A stretch of 64,000 bases of DNA from Lachnospiraceae bacterium XBD2001 (GTDB lineage Bacteria > Bacillota > Clostridia > Lachnospirales > Lachnospiraceae): positions 1 to 64,000 of the forward strand of contig FPAN01000006.1 in the NCBI GenBank assembly GCA_900116395.1, written 5' to 3'. Position 1 is the first letter of the stretch, and each line of letters begins with the position of its first letter. Made by a program: the position numbers and the translations under genes. Under the pieces are notes generated by a model, which did no database searches, was not told the origin of the DNA, and was given only the letters and a program-made list of their open reading frames with translations. Positions 7,118 to 15,241 of this stretch are shown here, piece by piece.

Positions 7118-9223
7118 ATGAAAAAAGGTCAGAAAAAGAAGCACAGAGGGCTTCGACTATTCGTTAAATTTCAAATTTTTCTCATGATTCTCATTCTAGG
7201 TGCAGTGGCGTACTACTACCTCAGTGGGTATGGTGCCATTGTCTCCGAGCTGAAGGAGGAAGCGTCCCGGTACGTTGCCAAGTCTACCCCGGAGACCTTC
7301 AAGTCCACGGAGACATCGATTGCCTACGATGTGAACGATCAGGTGATTTCTATTATGCGCGGGGAAAAAGACGTCTATTATGTAGAGTCCCAGCGTATTC
7401 CGACCTATTGCAAACAAGCCATTATCAGTATTGAGGATAAGAAATTCTACAAGCATCATGGTATCGACTATCGCGCCATTATTCGTGCGGGACTGGCGAT
7501 TCTTCGGGACGGTAAGGTCAGCCAGGGTGGTAGTACCATTACCCAGCAGTTGGCCAGAACGATTTTTTTGAACCAGGACAAGACCTGGCAACGTAAGGTG
7601 GAAGAAATTTATATTGCTCTGGCCCTGGAAGAAAAGTATTCCAAGGACCAGATTTTAGAGTTCTACCTGAACAATATTTATTTTGCCAACGGATATTACG
7701 GCATCGAGGCGGCCAGCAAGGGCTACTTCAACAAGAATGTGAACCAGTTGTCGCTGTCGGAGATTACATTCCTATGCGCCATTCCCAATAATCCAAACAA
7801 TTACGATCCGTATCAGCATTTTGATCACACTTTGACCAGACGCAACCGCATTTTAAAAAACATGTTAGAGGACGGCGTCATCTCGGAGGACAGTTATAAT
7901 TCCGCCATGACGGAGCCAATTTATCTGGAGACGGCGGAGGAAGTGTCTAACGACAACGCAGAGACCTATTTGTTCTACTGTGCAACCAGAGCGGTCATGG
8001 AGATGGAAGGCTTCGAGTTCCGCACAGAATTCGCAGACGATGAGGACCGGCAAGCCTATGAAGAAGCTTACGAAGAGATGTACAATACCTGCAATCGGAA
8101 GCTGTTTACCGGCGGATATCGTATCTATACCTCGCTTAGCCTGGACATGCAACAGAAGCTGCAGCAGACGGTGGATTCGCAATTCGAGAACTACCAGGAC
8201 GTGAACGAAGAAGGTGTCTACAAGCTGCAGGCATCGGCGGTATGCTTAGATAACAATACCGGTTTGGTACGGGCCATTGTGGGCGGCCGTAAGCAGAACA
8301 TTCCGGGATACACCTTAAATCGTGCCTACCAGAGCTTTCGACAGCCGGGTAGTACCATTAAGCCGTTGATTGTATACCTGCCATCCATTGAGAATGGACT
8401 ACGGGCAGATGATATTGTGGTAGATGAAAAAATTGAAGGTGGCCCGGCCAATGCAGATGGCACCTATATGGGTGAGATGACGGTACGTCGCGCGGTGGCA
8501 CTTTCCAGAAATACCATTGCCTATCGACTGTTCGAGCAGTTGACACCGCAGGTTGGTTTGTCCTATTTGGAAGCCATGGATTTTTCCCAGGTAGATGCTT
8601 CGGAAGAGAACTTAGCGGCGGCCTTAGGCGGCTTAACCCACGGTGTTTCCGTACTTGAAATGGTCAAAGGATATGCTACAATAGAAAACGATGGTAATTA
8701 TCGCGAACCGACATGCATCATCAAAATCACGGATTCGGCAGGAAACGTTCTGTATCAGACGGATCGGACGGAGTCGGTGGTTTACAAGATGGATGCGGCA
8801 CGACAGATGACGGATATTTTGGAATCCGTTTTGACCGAAGGTACCGCGAAGGGCTACGGCCTGAAGGGCATGCCTTGTGCAGGCAAGACCGGTACGACGA
8901 ATGACAACAAGGACAGTTGGTTCATCGGATATACCAGATACTATACGACAGGCGTTTGGGTTGGATATGATATGCCACAGACCCTGCCGAAGACGGTACT
9001 TCCTACGCCGATGAAGATCTGGAATGCCTATATGACAGAGATTCATGAGGGCTTGGTACCGATCGATTTTATTGATCCCATGGTGGTAGAGGAGCTAGAG
9101 CCGGAGCCGCTGGAGGACAATGAGGGTGAGCAAGAGGAGGAGACGGTTGTGGAAGAGACCACGGAAGTGGTAACGGAAAACGGCGAAGGGGCTCCTGCAG
9201 GAAACAACGAAATAGAACCATAG
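7118..9223 (+). CDS. class A penicillin-binding protein (PBP1A-like)
   Basis: About 701 residues. Basic N-terminus and one membrane anchor (about residues 18-38), then a GT51 glycosyltransferase domain (EDKKFYKHHG, GGSTITQQ, LEFYLNNIYF) and a transpeptidase domain with SxxK (STIK), SxN (SRN) and KTGT. A Glu/Thr-rich tail ends it. It polymerises and cross-links peptidoglycan outside the membrane. The start is uncertain: ATG 7118 is only 6 nt after TATAAT (7106-7111) and lacks a close RBS, while in-frame TTG codons at 7100 and 7103 sit 6-9 nt behind AAGAGGA. An upstream ATG in the same frame (7034) lies inside the terminator and is unlikely. Confidence 0.92.
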   Translation: MKKGQKKKHRGLRLFVKFQIFLMILILGAVAYYYLSGYGAIVSELKEEASRYVAKSTPETFKSTETSIAYDVNDQVISIMRGEKDVYYVESQRIPTYCKQAIISIEDKKFYKHHGIDYRAIIRAGLAILRDGKVSQGGSTITQQLARTIFLNQDKTWQRKVEEIYIALALEEKYSKDQILEFYLNNIYFANGYYGIEAASKGYFNKNVNQLSLSEITFLCAIPNNPNNYDPYQHFDHTLTRRNRILKNMLEDGVISEDSYNSAMTEPIYLETAEEVSNDNAETYLFYCATRAVMEMEGFEFRTEFADDEDRQAYEEAYEEMYNTCNRKLFTGGYRIYTSLSLDMQQKLQQTVDSQFENYQDVNEEGVYKLQASAVCLDNNTGLVRAIVGGRKQNIPGYTLNRAYQSFRQPGSTIKPLIVYLPSIENGLRADDIVVDEKIEGGPANADGTYMGEMTVRRAVALSRNTIAYRLFEQLTPQVGLSYLEAMDFSQVDASEENLAAALGGLTHGVSVLEMVKGYATIENDGNYREPTCIIKITDSAGNVLYQTDRTESVVYKMDAARQMTDILESVLTEGTAKGYGLKGMPCAGKTGTTNDNKDSWFIGYTRYYTTGVWVGYDMPQTLPKTVLPTPMKIWNAYMTEIHEGLVPIDFIDPMVVEELEPEPLEDNEGEQEEETVVEETTEVVTENGEGAPAGNNEIEP

Positions 9224-9237
9224 AAGTTGGAAGGGAA

Positions 9238-10182
9238 ATGAACATGAAAGAATACGGATTTGGTGTTGACGTAGGTGGAACCACCTGCAAGCTTGGTTTT
9301 TTTAAGACAGACGGAACGCTGTTGGATAAGTGGGAGATTGTAACCGACACATCCAACAACGGAGCGAACATTCTGAAGGATATTACCGATGCCATTTATG
9401 AGAAGATGGCAGAGAACAACATCACCAAGGATGACGTACAGGGCATCGGCGTTGGTGTTCCGGGTGCGGTTACTCCGGACGGTGTGGTAAATCGTTGCGT
9501 CAATCTTGGCTGGGGCGTTGTTCCAATCGAGAAGGACTTAGCAGAAATCTCCGGCATGAAGGTTCGTGCAGCAAACGATGCCAACATCGCAGCTTTGGGC
9601 GAAGCCTGGATGGGCGGCGGCAAGGGCTGTGACAGCGTTGTTATGGTAACGCTTGGTACCGGAATCGGTGGCGGAATTGTTATTAACAACCAGATTATTA
9701 CCGGACATCACGGTGCAGCAGGCGAGATTGGCCATATCGTTGTAAATCCGGATGAGATTTTGGAGTGTAACTGCGGTAACCACGGATGCATCGAGCAGTA
9801 TGCATCTGCAACCGGTATTGTTCGCCTGGCAAAGCGTCATATGGACCGTAGCCAGAAGGCCAGCCCAATCCGTGACATTGCGGATTTGACTGCGAAGGAT
9901 GTCTTCGATTATGCCAAGAAGAAGGATGAGCTCTCCGTAGAGATCGTTGAGACGGTGTGCGGATTGCTTGGTAAGCTGATTGCAAAGATTTGTAACGTTG
10001 TGAATCCGGAAATCGTCCTCATCGGAGGCGGTGTTTCCAAGGCCGGCAACATCATTATCGAGAACATGATGGAGGACTTTACCAGCGAAGTATTCCATGC
10101 AAGTAAGGATACCAAGATTGCATTGGCAACCTTAGGAAATGATGCAGGAATTTATGGCGGATTACGTTTGATTTTAGACTAA
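9238..10182 (+). CDS. glcK: ROK-family glucokinase
   Basis: 314 residues. Phosphate-binding DVGGTTCK near the N-terminus, GTGIGGG in the second nucleotide site, the sugar-binding E-x-G-H (GEIGH), and the ROK zinc motif CNCGNHGCIE. It phosphorylates glucose to glucose 6-phosphate in the cytosol, feeding glycolysis and, through glucose 1-phosphate, the GlgC/GlgD pathway at 40179. GGAAGGGAA precedes the ATG. A second in-frame ATG two codons on could also serve. It follows the PBP gene by 14 nt. Confidence 0.88.
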   Translation: MNMKEYGFGVDVGGTTCKLGFFKTDGTLLDKWEIVTDTSNNGANILKDITDAIYEKMAENNITKDDVQGIGVGVPGAVTPDGVVNRCVNLGWGVVPIEKDLAEISGMKVRAANDANIAALGEAWMGGGKGCDSVVMVTLGTGIGGGIVINNQIITGHHGAAGEIGHIVVNPDEILECNCGNHGCIEQYASATGIVRLAKRHMDRSQKASPIRDIADLTAKDVFDYAKKKDELSVEIVETVCGLLGKLIAKICNVVNPEIVLIGGGVSKAGNIIIENMMEDFTSEVFHASKDTKIALATLGNDAGIYGGLRLILD

Positions 10183-10188
10183 AAGTTC

Positions 10189-10217
10189 TTGATTCTCAGA
10201 AGTAGGAGTGCTATACT
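10189..10217 (+). promoter_or_regulatory. promoter of tRNA-Pro
   Basis: TTGATT at 10189-10194, a 17-nt spacer, TATACT at 10212-10217. A small hairpin (GTTGAC 10224-10229, GTCAAC 10235-10240) lies in the transcribed leader just before the tRNA. Confidence 0.7.
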
Positions 10218-10245
10218 ATCAACGTTGACGCAAAGTCAACCAAGG

Positions 10246-10319
10246 CGAGGTGTGGCTCAGCTTGGTAGAGCGCTTGCTTCGGGAGCAAGAGGCCGCGCGT
10301 TCGAATCGCGTCACCTCGA
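10246..10319 (+). tRNA. tRNA-Pro (CGG)
   Basis: 74-nt cloverleaf with acceptor CGAGGTG/CACCTCG, discriminator A, anticodon loop TTCGGGA giving anticodon CGG. No encoded CCA. It is a solitary gene with its own promoter and terminator. Confidence 0.95.
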
Positions 10320-10326
10320 CATAGAG

Positions 10327-10358
10327 AAGCTCGATGGATTATTCCATCGAGCTTTTTT
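10327..10358 (+). terminator. rho-independent terminator after tRNA-Pro
   Basis: Twelve-base-pair stem AAGCTCGATGGA/TCCATCGAGCTT with loop TTAT and a T run. The convergent gene on the minus strand ends 4 nt beyond it, so it may serve both directions. Confidence 0.9.
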
Positions 10359-10362
10359 GGTT

Positions 10363-11454
10363 TTATAAAGATTCTTGATCAAAAAAGATGCGTTCTGCCG
10401 GCAGGCGGGATGCAATGGCGTCATAGACAAGGGACTGCATGCGAGCTGCGGTATCGTCCGGGTAGTGATAGTAGCCGTCTTTTAACCGGAAGGGATAGAA
10501 TCCGATGGCGCCGTCCGGTCGTACCCGGCGTAGAATCTTCAAATAGTCCTTGGAAATACGGAAGGAGCCGATGCTGACATCCGAAAGCTGTTCGATCGGA
10601 ACCGTAGATAGGACTTCTTGGAGCATTTCTTTATAGATGTCTTCCCAGTTCGGGACCACAATCATAGGATCAAAACATAAACGAACCTTGCAACCGGCAG
10701 CGAGGGCTTCTTTTACCGCCTGCAAACGATTCTGCAGGGAAGCGGCCCGGTGCTCATAGGCATCGATTACCGGTTGAGGGGAAATGGTAAAAGCGTAGTA
10801 TACGTTGGGCAGAGGGCGCAGGTGCTTCGGCGCTGCCTTGGTACGAATTTCCATGCGGAAGTTCTCTTTGGTTGATGCGACATCCAACCAAAAGGAAATA
10901 GCATGGCTGATGGCCTCCAAAGGGAACAAATCCGTATCGTAAGAGAGGCACAAATACACGGAATGCTGTGTTAAAAGATGATTTAATTCATCGAGATAAT
11001 CCTGATAATTCAAGAAAACAACCACATTACCGGATGGATACATGCCCTGTAGGTAACAGTACTCACAATCGAAGAGGCAGTTCATGGCCACTGAGGTATA
11101 GTAGAAGTGCTCATTCCCAAAACTCTGACACACCGGTGCGCCGGGATAGAAAAAGGGCGCCCGCTTGTTGGCCAGAATCAGTGCCGGGGATTGCTTCTGC
11201 AAGACCACGTCCTGATGGGGGCGGCAGAAGACATCTTTGTAGTGGTGGATAGGAATCACTTCCCGTGGCTGTACCAAAGACAGAATCTCGGATACGCGTT
11301 GGGAATCTACGCCATCTTCCACATACACGATTTCGAAGGCGTGACGATATGAAATTGGTCGTTTATCGGACGGATGTAAGGAGGTTGGATTTGAACTGTT
11401 CAAAAACTTTGGTTCCTTTCCTTTTATCGGAAGCCGGGAGGGCTTCACTGTCAT
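10363..11454 (-). CDS. spore photoproduct lyase-like radical SAM protein
   Basis: About 363 residues from the chosen ATG. The radical SAM cluster motif is C-x3-C-x2-C (CLFDCEYC) followed by YLQG, exactly as in spore photoproduct lyase, and the N-terminal EIVYVED matches the SplB start region. SplB repairs the thymine photoproduct of spore DNA with a 5'-deoxyadenosyl radical. The start is uncertain: ATG 11454 has only a weak AAGAG upstream and gives a 92-nt overlap with the preceding gene. A TTG near 11405 behind GGAAAGGA is an alternative. Third gene of a TetR-nucleosidase-lyase operon. Confidence 0.82.
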   Translation of the reverse strand: MTVKPSRLPIKGKEPKFLNSSNPTSLHPSDKRPISYRHAFEIVYVEDGVDSQRVSEILSLVQPREVIPIHHYKDVFCRPHQDVVLQKQSPALILANKRAPFFYPGAPVCQSFGNEHFYYTSVAMNCLFDCEYCYLQGMYPSGNVVVFLNYQDYLDELNHLLTQHSVYLCLSYDTDLFPLEAISHAISFWLDVASTKENFRMEIRTKAAPKHLRPLPNVYYAFTISPQPVIDAYEHRAASLQNRLQAVKEALAAGCKVRLCFDPMIVVPNWEDIYKEMLQEVLSTVPIEQLSDVSIGSFRISKDYLKILRRVRPDGAIGFYPFRLKDGYYHYPDDTAARMQSLVYDAIASRLPAERIFFDQESL

Positions 11455-12208
11455 ATAACTCTTGTAAAACCGGGGAGGGGTCCATGCCGCTAAGGGTGCA
11501 GTAGTGCAGCAGGTTATGAAGCTCATAGGATTGGTAAGCGCTAAGGTGAAAATCCCTTACAAGCTGTTCTTCCAACCCGTTCACGGAGTCATCACCCACA
11601 GATTCCTCCTGTACCAGCCCCTCCAGCCATTCCAAAAGTGGCGGAAGGTTGGCGCCCATTAGCGCAGCAAGACCTTTTGCATCAATGGAATCCGGAGACA
11701 GGGCATCGGAGACCATTTTAAATATCAGAATCTGATGAGGCCCGCCAAAATAGGCAGCAGCTCCATAAAGGGCACTTCCTTCCATGTCATAGAGAAATCC
11801 TTCGGACGCTTCCTCGGATGCATCCAGGCATACCGGCATACCGGAAGAAATCAGCGGCGCCTGTGGGAAGTCCGTTACGATGCTTAAATCCGGATAGCTC
11901 CAACGTCGGGAGTCACTGTCCATAATGCGATTCACCTGAAGAATCTCTCCCTTGGCGAAGCCCAGACCGCCGGCGCAGCCAAAAGAGAGGATCAAATCCC
12001 CGGATTCCAAACGCCCATCGGGACGCTCCTGCGTAAGAATCCTGGAAACGCAAACGGAAGCGGCATTTTTCCCAACGCCCGTAATGGCCAGGATGATGCC
12101 GCCCCCGCGAAAGACCTGAAACATGGACTCAGAGGAGTCCCGCTTCAGGTGAAAATGCGATATGAAATTCGAAGCCTCCTGATATAAGGCGCAGAATACG
12201 AAAATCAT
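11363..12208 (-). CDS. nucleoside phosphorylase/nucleosidase family protein (MTA/SAH nucleosidase-like)
   Basis: 281 residues of the PNP/UDP phosphorylase superfamily. A glycine-rich G-x-G-K segment (GVGKNAA) is followed by SFGCAGGL and the diagnostic DMEGSA, with KMVSD as the late conserved segment. MTA/SAH nucleosidases cleave the glycosidic bond of 5'-methylthioadenosine, S-adenosylhomocysteine and 5'-deoxyadenosine. About 80 extra C-terminal residues follow the core domain and overlap the next gene. ATG overlaps the TetR stop as TAATG, so the two are translationally coupled. Placement ahead of a radical SAM enzyme suggests removal of 5'-deoxyadenosine. That is inference. Confidence 0.7.
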   Translation of the reverse strand: MIFVFCALYQEASNFISHFHLKRDSSESMFQVFRGGGIILAITGVGKNAASVCVSRILTQERPDGRLESGDLILSFGCAGGLGFAKGEILQVNRIMDSDSRRWSYPDLSIVTDFPQAPLISSGMPVCLDASEEASEGFLYDMEGSALYGAAAYFGGPHQILIFKMVSDALSPDSIDAKGLAALMGANLPPLLEWLEGLVQEESVGDDSVNGLEEQLVRDFHLSAYQSYELHNLLHYCTLSGMDPSPVLQELYDSEALPASDKRKGTKVFEQFKSNLLTSVR

Positions 12209-12768
12209 TACATGTGCTTCTCGATGCCGTTGTAGCCATCCAAGAGAAGCTTAGATGAATAATCGATTACGGTCTGAAGCGGAATCTTACGTCCATCGGA
12301 ATACCAGGTACGGAAGATGCTGGTAATGGCAACGCAGTATGCACGAACCAGATGCGGATGCTCCGTAATCTCATAGAAATGCTGGAAGTAACTACTATTT
12401 AAAACATCATTGGTTACCTTATTATAGAAGAAGTAGTAATCCGGGTCGCACAGAAGCTTCTTCTGAACCGGATCTCCTTCATCTAAGTAGTGGTAGAAAA
12501 TATTGATGCAGGTAGCAACATCCAAGCTGCCTGCAGTAGCTTCGATTTTCTCAAGAAGCTCATCTACCATCTCATGCTCAATTTCGTCAACCAAGTCATC
12601 CAAGGAAGTGTAGTGCAGATAGAAGGTCTTGCGGTTGATGTCCGCCTTCTCTGTCAGTTCCGTAATGGAAATCTGGTTAAAATCCTTGGTCATAATCAAT
12701 TCATAAAATGCATCGCGAATGCACTTTAGTGTGCGCTTCACGCGTAAGTCTGTACTTTCGTGTTTCAT
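12208..12768 (-). CDS. TetR/AcrR-family transcriptional regulator
   Basis: 186 residues. The N-terminal helix-turn-helix shows the TetR signature (I-T-E-L-T-E-K-A-D-I-N-R-K-T-F-Y-L-H-Y). The C-terminal ligand domain is unassigned. Start chosen at 12768 because GGAGGAG lies 5 nt upstream; the frame stays open further upstream but through the promoter. It is the first gene of the operon with the nucleosidase and the photoproduct lyase-like gene, so it probably controls them and itself through the palindrome at 12804. Confidence 0.85.
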   Translation of the reverse strand: MKHESTDLRVKRTLKCIRDAFYELIMTKDFNQISITELTEKADINRKTFYLHYTSLDDLVDEIEHEMVDELLEKIEATAGSLDVATCINIFYHYLDEGDPVQKKLLCDPDYYFFYNKVTNDVLNSSYFQHFYEITEHPHLVRAYCVAITSIFRTWYSDGRKIPLQTVIDYSSKLLLDGYNGIEKHM

Positions 12769-12803
12769 TAACTCTCCTCCAACGCTCATGTAAAAACAAT
12801 ACA

Positions 12804-12849
12804 CACATGTGAACAAACCCATTATATAAAAGAAATAATGCATATGCAA
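12804..12849 (-). promoter_or_regulatory. promoter and candidate operator of the TetR operon
   Basis: On the minus strand: TTGCAT (12849-12844), 17-nt spacer, TATAAT (12826-12821). The palindrome CACATGTG at 12804-12811 lies just downstream of the expected transcription start, a good position for autorepression. Confidence 0.6.
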
Positions 12850-12935
12850 CAAAAAAACGAGATTGTTCCATAAAACTCTAATAATTAAGGGGCGTAGAGG
12901 TAAATATGAAAAAGTATAAAAAATGAAAAAAGCGG

Positions 12936-13008
12936 TTGCACTTTTGTAAAAAGGGTATAAAATAGAAAATACTTCAACATTGAACTATTCGAATTGTGAA
13001 CAATCGAA
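12936..13008 (+). promoter_or_regulatory. promoter and candidate operator of the MarR-ABC operon
   Basis: TTGCAC (12936-12941), 16-nt spacer, TAAAAT (12958-12963). Downstream an imperfect inverted repeat, TTCGAATTGT (12988-12997) and ACAATCGAA (13000-13008), overlaps the early transcribed region next to the RBS. It is a plausible MarR site. Confidence 0.5.
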
Positions 13009-13028
13009 TTAAAAAGGAGGTGAAAGTC

Positions 13029-13493
13029 GTGGATGAGCAGCAGAATATCATGTTTCAAATGCATTTATTGGATCGGGAGATCAAGCAGGAATTCGTGAAG
13101 CTTCAGATGAAGTACATTGATGACCGTACCGTAGCAACCCATGGATGGATCATCGGTTATTTATACGAACAGCGGGAGAATGATATCTATCAGAAGGACT
13201 TAGAGCGGAAGTTCCACATGGCACCTAGCAGCATGACTACGATTTTACAGAGTTTTGAGCATGCAGGATATATAGAGCGTGTGGCCGTGAGCCATGATGC
13301 ACGCCTGAAGAAGATTGCTCTTACGGAAGAGGGCATTCGATTCCAGCAGAACTCCATGGAGAACTTCAGACGGATTGAAAAGCAGATGATTGAGAACGTG
13401 CCGGAAGAGCAAATCAGCGTATTTCAGCAGGTTTTTTCCCAGATGATTGAGAATTTGAAAGATGCGAAGGAAGGAGATTTGTGTAAATGGTAA
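13029..13493 (+). CDS. MarR-family transcriptional regulator
   Basis: 154 residues with the MarR winged helix: the recognition segment (APSSMTTILQSFEHAGYIER) is followed by the wing D-A-R-L-K-K-I-A-L-T-E-E-G. Start chosen at GTG 13029 because AAGGAGG (13014-13020) lies 8 nt upstream; the in-frame ATG at 12996 has no RBS. Its stop overlaps the first ABC exporter start by 7 nt, so it very likely regulates that exporter in response to an exported compound, as MarR repressors commonly do. Confidence 0.88.
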   Translation: MDEQQNIMFQMHLLDREIKQEFVKLQMKYIDDRTVATHGWIIGYLYEQRENDIYQKDLERKFHMAPSSMTTILQSFEHAGYIERVAVSHDARLKKIALTEEGIRFQQNSMENFRRIEKQMIENVPEEQISVFQQVFSQMIENLKDAKEGDLCKW

Positions 13494-15241
13494 GTAAACT
13501 ATTATCACGTGTGCGGGAATATACCAAATACGCCATTGCAACGCCACTTTTCATGCTTTTGGAAGTTGCGATGGAGATGGTGATTCCTCTGTTAATGGCA
13601 TCCATTATCGACAAGGGTATCAACGCCGGCGATATGAACCATATTTTGATAGTAGGTGCGGAAATGTTAGTGGCAGCAGGCATTGGTCTGTTTGCTGGAA
13701 TTATGGGAGGAAAATGCGGAGCATACGCCTCTGCCGGATTGGCTAAGAACTTGCGACAGTCTATGTTTGAGCGGATTCAGACATACTCTTTTGCCAACAT
13801 TGATAAGTTCTCCTCCAACAGTCTGATTACCAGACTGACAACGGATGTAACCAATGTACAGAACGCGTTCCAGATGTTACTGCGTATGGGAACCCGTGCA
13901 CCGGCCAGCTTGATTGTTGCTGTGATTATGACCATCACCATCAGCCCGAAGCTGTCTACCATCTATTTAACAGCGGTAGCAATTCTTACGGTAATCCTGG
14001 TTATCGTCATGCCAATGACCCATAAGCGCTTTAAGATGTTGTTTGAGCGCTATGATGCAATGAATGAGCGTGTCCAGGAGAACGTCTCTGCGGTCCGCGT
14101 AGTAAAGGCATACGTCAGAGAGGATCACGAAATCGATAAGTTCAGCGAGGCGAACCAGAACATCTATCGTCTGTCCGTTCGTGCGGAGCGACTGATCGTG
14201 ATTATGATGCCGACCATGATGGCTGCAGTATATACCTGTATCATGCTCTTAAGCTGGAATGGTGCCAAGATGATTGTTGATTCAACTCTCACAACCGGCG
14301 AGTTAACCAGCCTTTTGTCCTACTGCATGAACATCCTCATGAGCCTGATGATGCTGTCAGTGGTATTCGTTATGATTATGATGAGTACCGCATCTGCACA
14401 GCGTATCGTTGAGGTATTGGATGAGGAGCCGTCCATTGCCAATGGTGAGCATCCGATTATGGAAGTAGCGGATGGTTCTATCGATTTTAACCATGTGAAT
14501 TTCAAGTACAACGCCTCCTCTGAGGATAACGTGTTAAGTGACATCGACCTACATATTAAGAGCGGCGAGACGGTAGGAATCCTTGGTGGAACCGGTAGTG
14601 CCAAGACCTCCTTGGTGAATTTGATTTCCAGATTATATGACGTAACCGACGGTAATATCGAAGTTGGTGGCGTGGATGTTCGGAACTACGATGTAGAGAC
14701 CCTTCGCGATCAGGTATCCGTTGTACTCCAGAAGAACGTATTGTTCTCCGGAACCATCTTAGAGAACCTGCGTTGGGGTGATCCGAACGCTACCGAAGAA
14801 GAGTGCAAGCGGGCTTGTGAGATGGCTTGTGCCGATGAGTTCATCGATAAGATGCCGGATGGTTACAACACCTATATTGAACAGGGCGGAACCAACGTCT
14901 CCGGCGGACAGCGTCAGAGATTGTGTATCGCCAGAGCACTGTTGAAAAAACCGAAGGTATTGATCTTAGATGATAGTACCAGTGCAGTAGATACCGCGAC
15001 GGATGCCAAGATCCGTAAGGCATTCCGGGAGGTGATTCCGGGAACCACGAAGTTAATCATTGCGCAGCGTGTCTCCAGCGTTCAGGATGCAGATCGCATC
15101 ATTGTCATGGACGACGGTAAGATTAACGGTATCGGAACCCATGAAGAGCTGTTAGCAAACAACGAGATTTATCGTGACGTATATGAATCCCAGACCGGCG
15201 CAGGAACGGGAGATTTTGATGAGAAGGAGGTGGATGCATAA
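13487..15241 (+). CDS. ABC exporter half-transporter, degenerate-site subunit
   Basis: 584 residues: six transmembrane segments (about 1-300), then a nucleotide-binding domain. Walker A reads GGTGSAKTS, with Ala in place of the last Gly. Signature VSGGQ is canonical. Walker B ends LILDDS (Asp for the catalytic Glu) and the H-loop His is Gln (IIAQR). These changes mark the non-hydrolysing subunit of heterodimeric type IV exporters such as BmrCD or TM287/288. Likely a drug or toxic-compound exporter under the MarR protein. Stop overlaps the partner start by 1 nt. Confidence 0.88.
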   Translation: MVSKLLSRVREYTKYAIATPLFMLLEVAMEMVIPLLMASIIDKGINAGDMNHILIVGAEMLVAAGIGLFAGIMGGKCGAYASAGLAKNLRQSMFERIQTYSFANIDKFSSNSLITRLTTDVTNVQNAFQMLLRMGTRAPASLIVAVIMTITISPKLSTIYLTAVAILTVILVIVMPMTHKRFKMLFERYDAMNERVQENVSAVRVVKAYVREDHEIDKFSEANQNIYRLSVRAERLIVIMMPTMMAAVYTCIMLLSWNGAKMIVDSTLTTGELTSLLSYCMNILMSLMMLSVVFVMIMMSTASAQRIVEVLDEEPSIANGEHPIMEVADGSIDFNHVNFKYNASSEDNVLSDIDLHIKSGETVGILGGTGSAKTSLVNLISRLYDVTDGNIEVGGVDVRNYDVETLRDQVSVVLQKNVLFSGTILENLRWGDPNATEEECKRACEMACADEFIDKMPDGYNTYIEQGGTNVSGGQRQRLCIARALLKKPKVLILDDSTSAVDTATDAKIRKAFREVIPGTTKLIIAQRVSSVQDADRIIVMDDGKINGIGTHEELLANNEIYRDVYESQTGAGTGDFDEKEVDA

